Part shown: piece after piece, positions 1 to 12,082 of the stretch
How the letters are laid out: each line of letters begins with the position of its first letter
Numbering within the stretch: the stretch's first letter is position 1
NCBI GenBank assembly: GCA_026182355.1
Contig: JAPFBL010000225.1
Coordinates: 186,001-250,000, forward strand
DNA length: 64,000 nt
DNA from: Hermatobates lingyangjiaoensis
Lineage: Eukaryota; Arthropoda; Insecta; Hemiptera; Hermatobatidae
Direction: 5' to 3'
Program-made: the position numbers and the translations under genes
The notes under the pieces: model-generated
Seen by the model: only the letters and a program-made list of their open reading frames with translations
Database searches by the model: none
What the model was told of the DNA's origin: nothing

Positions 1-2420
1 TGTAAGAAAAGAGCTATTTTAACGTCCATGTCAGTTCTTTTGTTTATAGAAGGAAATGATTTTTAATTGTGAAAAAATGCCCCAAAACAAAGAAACTTAA
101 ATAAATAACGAATTCTGTAGATAATGATGTAAGTAAGGGGTTTATTATGAAGAAATCCTGCCACATCGCCATACTTGCTCTAGCTAGTATCCATTGTGAC
201 TATAAGGAGAAGGGATTCAGGTAGGAAAAGGCTCAGTTATTCAAGCATATTAACGTAATTTCAAAAAAAAAAAAAACGCAGTAAGATAACTGTGGATTGT
301 AGAATGTCATCAATTTATTCTTGTTTATTACTTTACTATAAGTAAAGTATAGTGATCGTGAAAAAATTCGATCTCGAGATTTTGACGGAATTACATGTTT
401 TGAGGTACCAGAAGTCGTTTTATGACGTTTTCACGATGATGTCTGTGTGTGTGTGTGGGTGGGTGGGTGGGTGCGTGTGTTAGCATTGCTTGTTACCACG
501 CTACGGTCCAGAATCTTTGATGGATCAAGTTGATATTTTACACAAAAATGGGCCTCATAAAGACGAAGATCCCTATTGTTTGGGAAGAATTATGCATGAT
601 GGGAAGGTTACTTTTTTTGCCAAAAACCGTTTTTTTTAAAGCATTTATTTCTCCTAAACTGATAACCCTAGAGTTTTGAAATTTTGACATTATCTTTGAG
701 GTTTCAAATGCAGCAAACGAAAAATATATTCAGAATATTAAAACAACAGGAAATATTTTTTTTTCAATAAAATGTAAAAATTTTGACTTATAATTCAATC
801 TCAAACCTTGTGAGAGCGATACAAGCCATACTGTTTGATGGATCATAATGAAACTATGCCTAAAAATAGAACATTATGTGGAGAATGAGTTGAGATATTT
901 TTTTCTAAAATTACATTCGCTAAAGGGGCGTTACAGTACGATTTGTGTTTTCAGAAAATGTTTTTTTGACGCTAAACGGCTTGTTAAAAAATAATGAAAA
1001 TTTGACCAAAAATGGAACAAAAAATTAGCAGTTCATTAAAAAAAAATCATGAAGTTTCAATTACGGGAAAGAGCAATAACGATATAAAAACTCTTTGTTT
1101 ACCCTAGACTAAGAGATCACCTGCTATACTTGTCGAATTTTTTGTATTTTTTTACATTGTTTACATTGACTTAGAAATTTTTTGAGCGAATCCACTGAGA
1201 TAAAATTGATTTTATAAAGGAACAGTTTAAATTGTTTATTGAATTATATGAGATGTAAGAGGAATAATATTGTGCAGGAAAATGATAACACTCACTCAGA
1301 AAAAATTCGTATATATGTTATTTGACAAAGGGGAAGGAAAATGATCTTATTAAATACTAAGAAGCTAATTATTATTATTATTTTAAAGATTAAAATTCCC
1401 AGTATGATAATTCTATACGTATAAAAGACCAAAAATGTAAATGATAATTCATAATCTGAATCTTTCGTTTAGAGATTAATAAATGTAATTATCGTACATC
1501 TTTAATTAACAAATCACCTTAAAACAACATTTTCTTTGCAGTTTAAGATGTTTTTCAGAGAAAAAAATGGTATTTTCCTGTTTTAAATTTAAAAATTTTA
1601 CTTTAATATTCAATGTAGAAGGATGTCAAGTAAACGATGTAAGAAATCTACTGGCTGTTTGAACGAAAGCCATTCACTTGTAGGAGAATAAATCATTTCA
1701 AGAAATGTTCACTTTGGTTTTTCAAAAATGTTATTACTGCTGTAGTTATACTAATTCAATTATTTGCAAATAATAAATTATCTGTGATGTACAAAAATAA
1801 GCTTATAAAATGATATGTCCTTCAATCACTATCTGTACTACCTCAGGAATGAAAGGCTAATAATTATATCCCATTTAGATGTTTACGTTATGCTTAAATG
1901 AGACGTTATGTTTTATATACTCAAGAAATTTGACATTAAGTTACTTATAGTAAAGTAGAGTGTAGGCCACTCCAGATTTTCTTCATTTTGTTTACGTAGT
2001 GCAAGCAGTTTTGAAAGTGAAATAATATTTTTGTTATTATTTTGTACAGTTTTTGAAAATTGATTAAAAGATACATTAAAGTATTGTACTTCTGTTTAAT
2101 TTAATGCATTTCTTCGTGCCTGAGTTTATTTGACGCTCTATGCATGAATGTATTACTACATTATAGCTGAGACTCTTGTAAGCATTTTTCTATAAATGTG
2201 TATAATGGGATATTTCGATGAAGAAAGGTGGTGCCTTAAGTTGTTGACAAACGCTTTTGTTGACTATGATGGAGAAAGTTGAAGATTTTTTTTTTGTTAA
2301 TTAAGGTTATGAGTACAGGTCAGGTTTAATTCAAAATAACTACATGAATACTGTTTTGTTCAAAATATGGTAGAACTAATAATTGGTGGATGAGAATTGA
2401 CGTGTGGTGTGTTGTTGCAG
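1..2420. other. Intron, no gene seen
   Basis: AT-rich intronic DNA upstream of the first zinc-finger exon. It holds poly-A runs and a GT/GGGT microsatellite near 444-479. After that comes a stretch to about 1160 that looks like an old dispersed repeat I cannot classify. No splice-able zinc-finger frame or other coding region is visible on either strand. Confidence 0.6.
444..479. repeat. GT/GGGT microsatellite
   Basis: A short run of GT dinucleotides passes into GGGT tetranucleotides and back to GT. Simple repeat in intron; no function inferred. Confidence 0.85.
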
Positions 2421-2605
2421 TACGTTTTGCGTGTGACCGGTGCGGCCGCAGCTATGCCTACGTCAAGGGCCTCCAGCGGCATCAGAAGTACGAGTGTAAC
2501 AAGGAGCCTCAGTTCAACTGCCCCTTCTGTTCGTACAAGGCGCGGCAGCGCACTGCGCTGAAGATGCACCTGTACAACAAGCACGAGGGCCAGCAGCTTA
2601 CTTAG
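2421..2605 (+). CDS. lola: lola alternative terminal exon 1 (paired zinc finger)
   Basis: This terminal exon supplies about 61 C-terminal residues, the DNA-binding end of one Lola isoform. The acceptor is GTTGTTGCAG ending at 2420. The first base is the second position of a split codon (phase 1), and the stop is TAG at 2603-2605. Finger 1 has CDRC then HQKYEC (C2HC); helix residues are Y, K, G, R. The linker is NKEPQF. Finger 2 has CPFC then HLYNKH; helix Q, T, A, M. The tail is only EGQQLT. The first finger resembles exons 2 and 3, the next two downstream, so these three look like a local duplication cluster. A possible AATAAA lies at 2865. The ATG at 2390 is in the intron and is not a start. 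Confidence 0.93.
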
Positions 2606-3468
2606 TGCCCGCACTTTCCACTTTGGTTTATCATTTATTATAATTTCCTTTGTTTAATTTATATAACTATGATTTGTTTTGAAAAAAACAATCCATTCTT
2701 AAACTAATTATGTTTGCCGTAACACCACGGGTATTAATTATAAGTATTATAAAAATTCTTTATGGTGTTAATTTTGTTATAGTATTAGATTATGAGAAAT
2801 TGAAGTTTTCATTTCATACATAATTTAGCATAAGATTTGGACGAGAAATCTATATTCAAAGTAAAATAAATGTTTCGCATATATTGATAAATGTTTTCTG
2901 TAGCATTTAATATGCTTTAATATTGTGATAATATTTAAATATATTTCTTATAACCGTTGTAATTGTTTTGGAATTTTTCCTCTAAAGCTGTGAAATTATG
3001 AACAAAATTATTAATTAAAAAAAAAAAGAATTACGTTTTTACTCTGGGCAATGGCAATGACAATGGCAAGGCAATGACAATGGCAATGACAATGACAATG
3101 GCATTGGCAATGGCAATGACAATGGCATTGACAATGGCAGTGGCTCAAATAGTCTTCTTTGAAGGTTTAGTAAGAGTTTAAGTTAATTTGTAATTAGTGG
3201 TTTTGTCTATTTCTTTATTTATTTGAATAATGCAATTTGAAGAAAGTATTCCTTGTATTCTTTAAGTCATTGGCTCTATGCTAAACAGGCTCATTTTAGT
3301 TTATTCATTTGCATAAATGAAATGGCATTAATATTCAATCTTTTTCTGAACATAAAGTCCATAATTGCGTGAACCTTTATTAGAGTTTCTTGGTTGGTTC
3401 GTGAGTGGTTTTTGAGTTTTCAGTGGAATGCTGCAGTAGAGTTTTGCTAACTGGAAGATGTGTTTTAG
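2606..3468. other. 3' UTR and intron between exons 1 and 2
   Basis: AT-rich sequence with a candidate AATAAA at 2865-2870 and a hexamer tandem repeat near 3046-3145. No coding signal. Confidence 0.6.
3046..3145. repeat. CAATGG/CAATGA hexamer tandem repeat
   Basis: About sixteen imperfect copies of a six-base unit alternate between CAATGG and CAATGA, with a few CATTGG variants. Ordinary intronic short tandem repeat; length is likely polymorphic. Confidence 0.85.
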
Positions 3469-3695
3469 GTATGTGGCTGGTAGGCGCGGTGCCTCGAGAA
3501 AAACACACGTGCCACGTGTGCGGGCGCAGCTACGTGCACGTCAGAAGTCTCACCAAACATCTGCGCTACGAGTGCAATAAGGAGCCCAGCTTCGCTTGTC
3601 CCTTCTGTCCGTACAAGGCCAAACTCAACCACCACCTCAAGTACCACGTCGCCAACAAGCACACCGCGTCTTTCCTCCAGTACTCGGTCGCCTAG
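3469..3695 (+). CDS. lola: lola alternative terminal exon 2 (paired zinc finger)
   Basis: The acceptor is TGTTTTAG ending at 3468, phase 1, with a branch-like GCTAAC about 20 bases upstream. A second in-phase AG ends at 3483 (GGTAG) and would shorten the product by five residues. The exon encodes about 75 residues. Finger 1 is CHVC ... HLRYEC with helix H, R, S, K. The linker is NKEPSF, a Q-to-S change from the usual. Finger 2 is CPFC ... HVANKH with helix L, H, H, Y. The tail ends LQYSVA, close to the LQYSLNA ending of exon 5, fifteen kilobases away. An ATTAAA at 3736 is a plausible poly-A signal. The acceptor pyrimidine tract is weak, so the exact start is less sure than the fingers. Confidence 0.9.
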
Positions 3696-3953
3696 TCTTA
3701 CCTAGTCAACAATAGTCTATGTATTGTATTCACACATTAAACATTTCTACAAATCTACATTCATTTTTTTAATTATTTCTATTCCATTTCATTATTATAG
3801 TAAGTCCAAACGGATTTAAAAAGAATAATAATTTAAATGCATTGTTATTGTTGTGCTTGTGTATCCCAGATTCCGACTCGAGTACAGGTCTATATGAAGA
3901 TTGATAGAAGAGTTGTTGGTTCCTTGTCACTAACTGTTTTTTTGTTGTTGTAG

Positions 3954-4201
3954 AACTACTGTACAAGGCTCTTGGAAGGTATAGTGCTCTGGGGATGAGG
4001 AAGTACAGATGCCAGACGTGTAACCGGAGCTACATGCATGTAAAGAGCCTACGCAAGCACCAGCGCTACGAGTGCAACAAGGAGCCCAGGTTCTGGTGTC
4101 AGCTGTGCCCCTACCGATCTAAGCAGAGTCACCATCTCAAAGTCCACTTGGCCACCAAGCACAGCATCTACACCATGTCGAGTCCGGCCCCCGTCGCCTG
4201 A
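3954..4201 (+). CDS. lola: lola alternative terminal exon 3 (paired zinc finger)
   Basis: A strong acceptor (long T tract, GTTGTTGTAG, branch-like CACTAACTG) ends at 3953. From there phase 1 is open through ELLYKALGRYSALGM before the first finger, so this isoform has a longer spacer than its neighbours. Finger 1 is CQTCNRSY ... HQRYEC with helix H, K, S, K; an Asn replaces the usual Gly after the second Cys. The linker is NKEPRF. Finger 2 is CQLC ... HLATKH with helix Q, H, H, V. The tail SIYTMSSPAPVA begins like exon 17 (SIYT). About 82 residues. It lies only 258 bases after the stop of exon 2. No obvious AATAAA in the first 250 bases. Confidence 0.92.
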
Positions 4202-6518
4202 GTCCTGCGCCTCCCAATCCCAACAGCGTGTCATTTATAAAACTGTTTTGTGGTGCACAAGAAACATGTTAGAGAAACGCATAATAGTTGCATTATTACA
4301 GTTATGTGAAAATACGAATAAGCAAAAAAAAAATTATTAAGTGAATTATAATTTGTGAGTAGTCTTTTGTCTTAGAAGTTGTTTGAAGAGGTTTTCATGC
4401 TTCTTATCAGAGAAATGAAACATTTTTAAATCATAACTACTTTCCCCCGTCAGTCTCACATTTCTTGAGGGGTGTCTTCTTATCTATTTATCTGACGATT
4501 GAAACTGTTTTGGTAATGCCCCGTATGAACATCCAAGAATGACAGATTCTGAACCTGTTATCATTTTCATCTTTCTAACACTTGACAATTATACTGCTTT
4601 ATCTCTTAAATGTTAAAGATATTATATATATATATCGACTACTGTTGCTTTTTTTTCCCTATTTGTTTTCAGAACCTACCATTAACCTTGAAAACACTTT
4701 TAAAAACAAGATTTCTGTCATTCAAAAGAGAATTTGAATTATGTTTTGTAAGTGCGACTGACGTGGAAAAGTGAAAAGCAAACTTGTTACGTAGTGAACC
4801 TTGTCTCGGTCTTACTCTTAGAAGTTACCTGTGATTACCGCTTTAACTCGTTTTATTATTCTGTTTGTGCAGATCTCGGTAGTTGTTTAGTCATTTGTGA
4901 ACCATCGAGTCTTAATTTATTCTCTGTTAAAAAAATCTATTAATATATTTTTTTATTATTACTTTTTTTGATAGAATTATTGGTGATTATTTTACATTAC
5001 GAGTTGTTCTTTCTGATATGTAATTTTAATTAAAAATGAAATTTTGAAAAATGGAAGTGTTTTATACTTTGTACCTTGTTTTCTATTGTCAATAGTGCAT
5101 TATTAATGCTAATTGATAGGGGAGGTTAATATTTGAAAGAAAGTTTAGTATTCAAGTGTAGTATTTTTGTTTGGATTATACATTTAAAATGTCCTGTTTT
5201 AATGATTGGTGTCCGCGAACCTAAATAGCACTTGAAGCATACTGACGATTGCAATCCGTGGTAGTTTGTACCGCTAAATTATTTTTGCCACCAGCTCTCA
5301 ATCGTCCGGTCCTGAGTTTGTTAAAATAAGAGTTGAGTTTTTTTTAATTCAAGTTTTAGAAACTAGACTAAATATGTTGTACTGTGTTATAAAGGTGTTA
5401 GCTTTAAAAATGAAACAAGATAAACATACTATATATTGGGCAAAGTATTATTATTAGACTAAAAGCAATCGGATGTTTTACGATTAAATCAAGCGTGCTA
5501 CTTATGTTAGATGAAGTCCAGAACCACTTAATGGTGATGTACTTTTGATAAGCTGGTTTTGTAAGTTGAGTTTACAGATAAATAGAATATACAGGATAGC
5601 TGTGTATCCTACAGTATGAGACAGGCGGATTTGGATTTCTTAAAAGTATTTTATTGTTGGACAGTAAATGGAGGATGTTTAAGCCAAGTATTTGTATCGG
5701 TATGTGAACACATATACTCTAAACACTAATATTAAATATTCAGACATATTAAATTAGACTTTATGTAAACTCCGAAGTTGGGAGTTTCGGCCAACTGGAC
5801 AATAACTATCAATGAGTATTATTCAAGGCAGCATCAGTATATTTTCTCTTTTAGACACACAGGTTTTCCAACTAGCTCCGTGAACATGTACTTCGACTTC
5901 CACCTTGTTTGAAACCACGGGTTCTCAGTGCCTGCCTTCCGTTTTGCCATTTTTGAAGGGTATGTGAAAGTTAACTTTTCCTATTATGCTAATGACTGCT
6001 GATAAATTATGAAATGAAGCCACGCTCGCTGCATCGCCTTTGCATTGTGGGAAATGTAGTATTGGTGCGTGTAAAACTTCTGCAGTCTGCGGGTCGGTTT
6101 TAATAATCCTCTCGCGGGCCTGATTTGGCCTGCGGGCCTTGACTTTGACATATGGGATATAAGGGGACGAACTTTTAGAAATGCTTAGGTGGGCCTTAGC
6201 ACAATTAAGTGTTCTAGCTTGTTGCACTCTATTCAAGATACTGCTTCTCCTACAATGACTAGACACACCCCCACCACGAGCTGGAGAACACTTTAATTCC
6301 TACTCATCCTTTGGTTTGGACAACAGTCACCGCGAGGCACCAAAGGGCCGAGGACACACTCCTGTTCGCCAGCTGGACTGTGAGGATTATGGGGACAAGC
6401 ATTTGAGAATGAGGCTGCCTACTCCACATATGTGGGAGACCGGATTCCTCTAAGGCCTCCACCGCCTTGCCACAGTGTTTTCAACAACTCTTGTCTAATT
6501 GAATTATTTTGTTCACAG
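4202..6518. other. 3' UTR and intron between exons 3 and 4
   Basis: Mostly AT-rich intron with a short TA run near 4624. A GC-richer patch at about 5925-6290 is open on the - strand for 113 codons. Its - strand sequence reads like one end of a hAT-like element (ATGTCAAAGTCAAGGCCCGC) but I could not find a matching terminus. No gene is supported. Confidence 0.5.
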
Positions 6519-6751
6519 ATTGGTCGACTGGCAAGAAATACCAATGCACAACATGTGGGCGTTGCTACATGCACAACAGTAGCTTGTGGAAGCACAAGAA
6601 GTACGAGTGTTTGGTGGAGCCGCAGTTCCCCTGTCCCCTCTGCACCTACAAGGCGAAACGCAAGAGTTGTCTTAAGACCCACCTGTTTTCCAAACACCGC
6701 AGCGACAAGAGCACTATTGGCAGAATGCTCTCCAGCACACCTTATTGTTAA
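6519..6751 (+). CDS. lola: lola alternative terminal exon 4 (paired zinc finger)
   Basis: The acceptor TTTGTTCACAG ends at 6518, phase 1, split codon GAT. Finger 1 is CTTCGRCY ... HKKYEC with helix H, S, S, K and a distinctive SSLW core shared only with exon 5. The linker is LVEPQF: Leu-Val replaces the usual Asn-Lys. Finger 2 is CPLC ... HLFSKH with helix R, S, C, T. The tail RSDKSTIGRMLSSTPYC is Ser/Thr-rich and exon-specific. About 77 residues; stop TAA. AATAAA at 6823-6828 is a good poly-A signal 72 bases beyond the stop. Confidence 0.93.
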
Positions 6752-8545
6752 TTTACACTTGTTATCAACTTCCTGAATTGCCTTTCATAAATTCAAATAC
6801 TTTAAACGATGTATTGACGTTAAATAAATTTTTTCTTCCATTTTGTGAATACTGTAATATTTTAAAAGATATGAAATAGTTAACAATTTTGAGTTGTAAA
6901 AGATTTATGGAAAGTGAAGGTGTTAGGATACAATTCTAGAGAGAAACTAATATAAACTTTTCAGTATTATAAAAAAAAAAAATATTTGAATATGTTAATC
7001 TTGAAACAGCAGAAATTGATTATGGAAATGCTCAGTGGTAACATGATTGAATTGTGTTCAAAGATAGTAGGACAAGACAAATGCCGTTTGGGAAAAATTT
7101 AGGAAAATAATCTCTGATCACAACAGTAACAGAGAGGTAATAACTGACATAAACCATCATCTACCTCTCAAAAATCATTTCCGCCCGTTTTTTTGTTTTA
7201 AAAATGAAACATTCGAAGGTGATTTCTTACATTAAAAAAAATGTACTGTATTATGAACAAAAAAAAAATAAATTCTGTTTAGGTCATGTAAAAGTTACCA
7301 TTGCTGATATACAGTGAATGGTTAGTTAGTTTTAATATTAACCACTTTTAAGTTAAGAAAATACCATTCCATGCCAAGCAGCAGTCACTTCTCTGGCTTC
7401 CAGTTCTCACTCCTCAGCCAAATACTCTTAAATACTATAAAATGGTTTGTTGTTAATACAAGATACTCCCAGTGCAGTGGTAGGGAACCTTCTTAAGAGA
7501 GTCTAAATTATTGTTTTTAAATCTTTCTTGTGCAGTATGTGACTAACTATGAAAAGTGTGATGTACAACTAAATAGTCAGGTTAAAAATTGTTAAGCATA
7601 ATATTTAATTTTTCCTTCCAAAAGGTAGTTTTGGAATACAATTTGATTTAAATATTTTATTGGAATAGAAATAAAAAAGTATATTCAGAATATCATTTTT
7701 GTTAATGCTTGAAGAAACTTCAGAAGTTTCTGAATTTCAATGCTTGAAATATTCAGAAGTTTTCTCTTGTAGTTATTTTATAATTGTCCATTGGAATTTT
7801 AATAGACGTCGCTGGCTCTTGAAATGTTTCGTGTCCTACCAAAAAGAAAAATTCACTACCACAGTGGGTGTGCTTGAAAGTAAAAATAATATTACTTTTA
7901 CGAAACTGTAAATCACGAATATATTTATAAATAAGTAAGTAAATGACTATTTGAAGTCAGCTGGATTGAATATCTTCTCGCAGTCTCAGAACTAACCAGC
8001 CTTGATGCGTAAGATATGTCAGAACAGCTTTGACGACTTTATCGTGCCATGACCCTCCTAAGCATTTCTCAAAGTCTTCTCCCTATGCAATGTAGGCGTA
8101 TATTAATCAAGTGAATTGTTCTCTTAAGGAACTAAAATTATAGTTTCTTTAGAAAGAATTACTAGGATCTTGTTGAGGAAAGTCAGGAAGTAAAATGTTT
8201 AAACAAACAAATCTGTTTAATCACCAGGAATCATTAATTATTTAAATTTATTTAGGTCCTTTTGCTTGATACTTTAAAATAGGAGATTTGTTTTAGATTT
8301 CAAAATATCACTAAAGTAATCAAAAGTTGCATAGAATATTTCCTTCCAGAACTAACTCATGAGTGTGAAGTAAAAGTCTCATGGTCTATGTTTTGTTCTT
8401 TGCAGCAGAGCTTGAAACATAAACATTGCTATATGCTCTGCGTTGTTTCATTTTACAACTGAACTTAGTGCATTCATTTATAAGAATGCATTCATGGATT
8501 GGACCATTTCGAATGCCTGCGTGTGATGAATGGACCTCACGTATG
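6752..8545. other. 3' UTR and intron after exon 4
   Basis: AT-rich sequence; the exon 4 poly-A signal is at 6823. The 70-codon + strand frame at 7699-7911 has no recognisable motif, no acceptor in the common phase and biased AT-rich codons. I see nothing functional. Confidence 0.55.
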
Positions 8546-9088
8546 AAAACACTGTTTACACGGAGAATGCGTCAATAAAGGGATAAATGGTACAGTGGGG
8601 ATGGATCATGAGAGCATGCTGTCTTATCAGCACCATCCAGATTGTGCTTATTATGGTGATCAAGATAATGGGGGCACTCACTCTTACTGTGGTCAGTCAG
8701 AAGATGGTCACATGCCACTGCCAACGGAAACACTGTTTACACAGAGAATGCGTCAGTAAAGGGATAAATGGTACAGTGGGGATGGATCATGAGAGCATGC
8801 TGTCTTATCAGCACCATCCAGATTGTGCTTATTATGGTGATCAAGATAATGGGGGCACTCACTCTTACTGTGGTCAGTCAGAAGATGGTCACATGCCACT
8901 GCCAACGGAAACACTGTTTACACAGAGAATGCGTCAGTAAAGGGATAAATGGCACAGTGGGGATGGATCATGAGAGCATGCTGTCTTATCAGTACCATCC
9001 AGATTGTGCTTATTATGGTGATCAAGATAATGGGGGCACTCACTCTTACTGTGGTCAGTCAGAAGATGGTCACATGCCACTGCCAACG
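8546..9088. repeat. 181-bp tandem repeat, three copies
   Basis: Three nearly identical 181-base units start at 8546, 8727 and 8908. The second and third differ at only a few sites; the first has a few more changes at its start. The array is exactly 543 bases, so the duplications are recent. The unit is GC-richer than its surroundings. One frame is open through residues such as YQHHPDCAYYGDQDNGG, which looks protein-like. Because 181 is not a multiple of three, the frame shifts in each copy. The last copy runs straight into a decayed zinc-finger relic. Confidence 0.9.
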
Positions 9089-9215
9089 CGATCAACGCCT
9101 TCTATCCAAGATACGAAATCAACCTGTATACTTGTTCGCATTGCCTTTGCCCATAAACCTAGGAAACGAAATTTAGTGCCACCTCGATATATGTCCTTAA
9201 TCCGGTCCATATTGC
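9060..9215 (+). pseudogene. Decayed lola zinc-finger exon (relic)
   Basis: By eye this aligns to the second half of a lola exon, best to exon 21. TACGAAATCAAC matches the YECN codons, then a six-base gap replaces the next two codons. TGTTCGCATTGC matches the CPHC pair, and GGAAAC followed by AGTGCCACCTC matches the NLKCH codons. At least two small indels and two in-frame stops break the reading frame, and the final His is gone. A trace of finger 1 (TGTGGTCAG ... GGTCAC) may sit in the last 181-bp unit. No function is expected. The alternative is chance similarity. Confidence 0.45.
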
Positions 9216-11696
9216 TTTATACTTGGAAGTATCCTACGTAAGAAATGTAGTAAAATGACTATCGTGTAGGTACAATCAGGTGGTAGGAAGTTGAGTTTTG
9301 TAACCGTTATATTTCTTAAAATAATGTAAGACTGGTAGTATATTTTACCATCGTTAGATCCTAATTTGCTTGTTTTTCACAATTTTAGACAGCATTTCTC
9401 TCGTATATGGTGTACAGGAGCCAAATCTTTAGATATGTATTTCCAAAGGATTTGTATTTTCAAATCTTTTATTCTTTCCCATATCTCGTTTTTTACCTCA
9501 ATAGTTGCCTGTTTATTTCCTGGTTCTATTGTTTAATGAATTACTATAATTTATTTACATGTGTATTTACAAGTTGTGGCGATCGTTGTTCAATTATCCT
9601 TTGTACTGACGTGCGATGTAGGCAGATGTGTCTTAGTCTCGAGACTCAGAAAGGTTAACTTGGTGTCTTAGGGGCTCATGCAAGTCTGCTCGAGTCACAT
9701 TTCAATCAATATCATACCACAAGTACACTTTTTGTTTCCAAAGAGGGACGTATATTAGGTGTGCCTTGTGCTAACACAGTTGCTAACCTACTAGTGAGGG
9801 TGCGTATTTTGAAGTCAATTTTAAACCCCTGAAGAGATAGAATCATTTCACAGAAATATTCCTCAATCCATGAGTTTTACAATTAATAATTATCTTTTGA
9901 GAAATATTATTTCACATTACTCAGTCGAAAAGGAAGCTAAAACTTTCAAAGTTTTCTACAACTTTTGATTCTTTAAATATGTCGGTTTTAATTAGCGTTA
10001 GATACAAGAAAACTATATCTTTTGTTGAAATTTTGTCCGTTACAAATTATATTTTAAACAAAATCCGTGTTTCTATTTTGATTTCTTATACGGATAGTGA
10101 TCTCATTAAGTGGTTCGGTATGCTTTAAGTTAGTTACGTTAACTTTACTTTGGTGTTGGTCCTACAGTGCTAAGTTTTATTTTGTAATACATAGTATTTC
10201 GTAAATACTTATTCCATTAGTTTAAAAAAAACCTTGTTCTTCATTCAGTTGTTTAAAAATTAAAATGCCTTGTTTTTTTAATAATAATTTTCTCATGGTG
10301 TCGAATTATTTATTACATTTTATTTTAACTGAATATATCTATAAGTCCATGAAGATATTCACTTTGTTTCATATTGTTAATCAATAAATAATTAATATTT
10401 TCCCATAGGCGCGTGTAAGCTTTTCCGATATTTTTTTGAAATTATTAGTACATCCATATTGCTTTTTGAGGGATCATTTCACGCTTCAATAAATTCAACG
10501 GTTGAAAAAATATGTTATATAAAAAAATAAATTTCATTTGTTTCCATAAATTCAGTTGTTTCAATAAACTTGCAAAAATTTGAACATATAAAAGGAAATA
10601 ATCACAGACTAATGGATTAAAAAGTATGTTTTAAAACTCAAAGCCTTTAATTATTATCAAAAATTATTGAAGTCATTACGATTACGGCGTTTGTTTAAGG
10701 TCTTATTTGAATGTATTGTCCTCGTTTGCATTCCATTTGTTCCTTTTTAAAACATTCGGTTTTTTCATTTCATTTTTGACGATAAACATTGTATGTACTG
10801 GGTATGTTTGAACCGCCTGTAATATTTGAATTTACTTTTTAGTAGGGATGAAATGGTTATTTTTTTTGCGGAGAATTATCTTTCAGATGATTCCCTCCGC
10901 TCGAGCTTTTCAATTGGTACAAATTCTCTCCAAGTGAATTTACCGTTGTCACTGTGTAACTATGTTACAATTTTCCATCTAGAATTTCTAAATTTGTGGT
11001 TTCCTAAATCGATGTTAGGAAAAAAGTGGACCTATTTATGAAACTGGATTACATGTTCATTGAGAGTTCAGATATCAAACAAGCTACTATTTCAGGATAA
11101 GCCAGAGTCTATATGTGGAGTTTCAAATATTTTTCAGTCTTTAAAAAATCTTTCATAAGAATCAAGAGTTTAACAGTCACCTGTAATGTTGTGGATAATC
11201 AGAGAAGCCACAATATCTATGGAACCTACAAGATTTGTATTTCTTGTGATAAATGTTATATGTTTCTATCAAAATTGTTTTTTTCTACTACTACATTATT
11301 ATGCGAACTCTTCTTTGAATACCTTGTATCTCCTTTTAAGGGAATAAAACATTTTAATTTTGTTTTATTTTATTGTATAGATTTTGAAAAAATTGTTCGA
11401 ACCTTCTTTTTACTTGTAACAAAATATTTAAGTCTTTTTTTGGTTCCGTTTTATTTTGTTTAAATTAAATAAATCAAGAGATAATACCAAATCAACAGAA
11501 AGAATTCTCATCAAAAATTGTTTCAAACCTAATAATATTAATAAAAGGGAGATAAAATTTTTTCATACTTTAATGAAAAATTCAATGTTGAGTTCGCGAG
11601 TATTATTTAGGGTAGAAAAGCATGACTACAGTAATACCATAACCTGGACGAAATGTTTTAGCATTTCAGCGACTATGTAGATGTTGATGTTTTGCA
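9216..11696. other. Intron, nothing recognised
   Basis: AT-rich DNA. The + strand frames at 9407-9658, 10826-11041 and 11113-11463 are rich in Phe, Leu, Ser and Tyr codons, as expected of T-rich non-coding DNA, and carry no motif. Confidence 0.55.
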
Positions 11697-12082
11697 TCTT
11701 CTTTATCTTTTCTCTTTATTGGGCACAAAAGGGCATATTCTTTTTTATCTTTTCTCCTTATTGAACACAAAAGGGCATATTCTTTTTTATCTTTTCTCCT
11801 TATTGAACACAAAAGGGCATATTCTTCTTTATCTTTTCTCCTTATTGGGCACAAAAGGGCATATTCTTCTTTATCTTTTCTCCTTATTGGACACAAAAGG
11901 GCATATTCTTCTTTATCTTTTCTCCATATTGGGCACAAAAGGGCATATTCTTCTTTATCTTTTCTCCTTATTGGGCACAAAAAGGGCATATTCTTCTTTA
12001 TCTTTTCTCCTTATTGGGCACAAAAAGGCATATTTTTCTTTATCTTTTCTCCATATTGGGCACAAAAGAACATATTCTTCTA
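11697..12082. repeat. 42-bp minisatellite, about nine copies
   Basis: A unit of about 42 bases, built on TTTATCTTTTCTCCTTATTG followed by GGCACAAAAGGGCATATTC, is repeated about nine times; the last copies have indels. Both strands are open because the unit is a multiple of three without stops. The 14-residue peptides (LLYLFSLLGTKGHI on +, LLCPIRRKDKEEYA on -) are by-products, not evidence for a protein. Confidence 0.9.

Noticed and set aside
2360..2614. Open frames on the - strand opposite zinc-finger exons (also 3465, 4049, 6419, 22634, 31217, 42142, 49454, 52924, 61970)
   Set aside because: They mirror GC-rich exons on +. Their repeated hydrophobic pattern (LVALV, VGAEGT) is just the complement of the NKEPQF and CPYC codons. 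No start, splice or domain support.
5925..6266. 113-codon - strand frame in a GC-richer patch
   Set aside because: No known domain. The sequence resembles a degraded hAT-type end with AAGGCCCGCAGGCC. I could not find a second terminus or target duplication, so I do not call an element or a gene.
8546..9088. CRISPR-like array from the 181-bp, 42-bp or 18-bp repeats
   Set aside because: Direct tandem copies with no unique spacers, in a eukaryotic intron.
11666..11989. 107-codon - strand frame with a repeated RRKDKEEYALLCP motif
   Set aside because: Arises entirely from the 42-bp minisatellite; the unit is a stop-free multiple of three.
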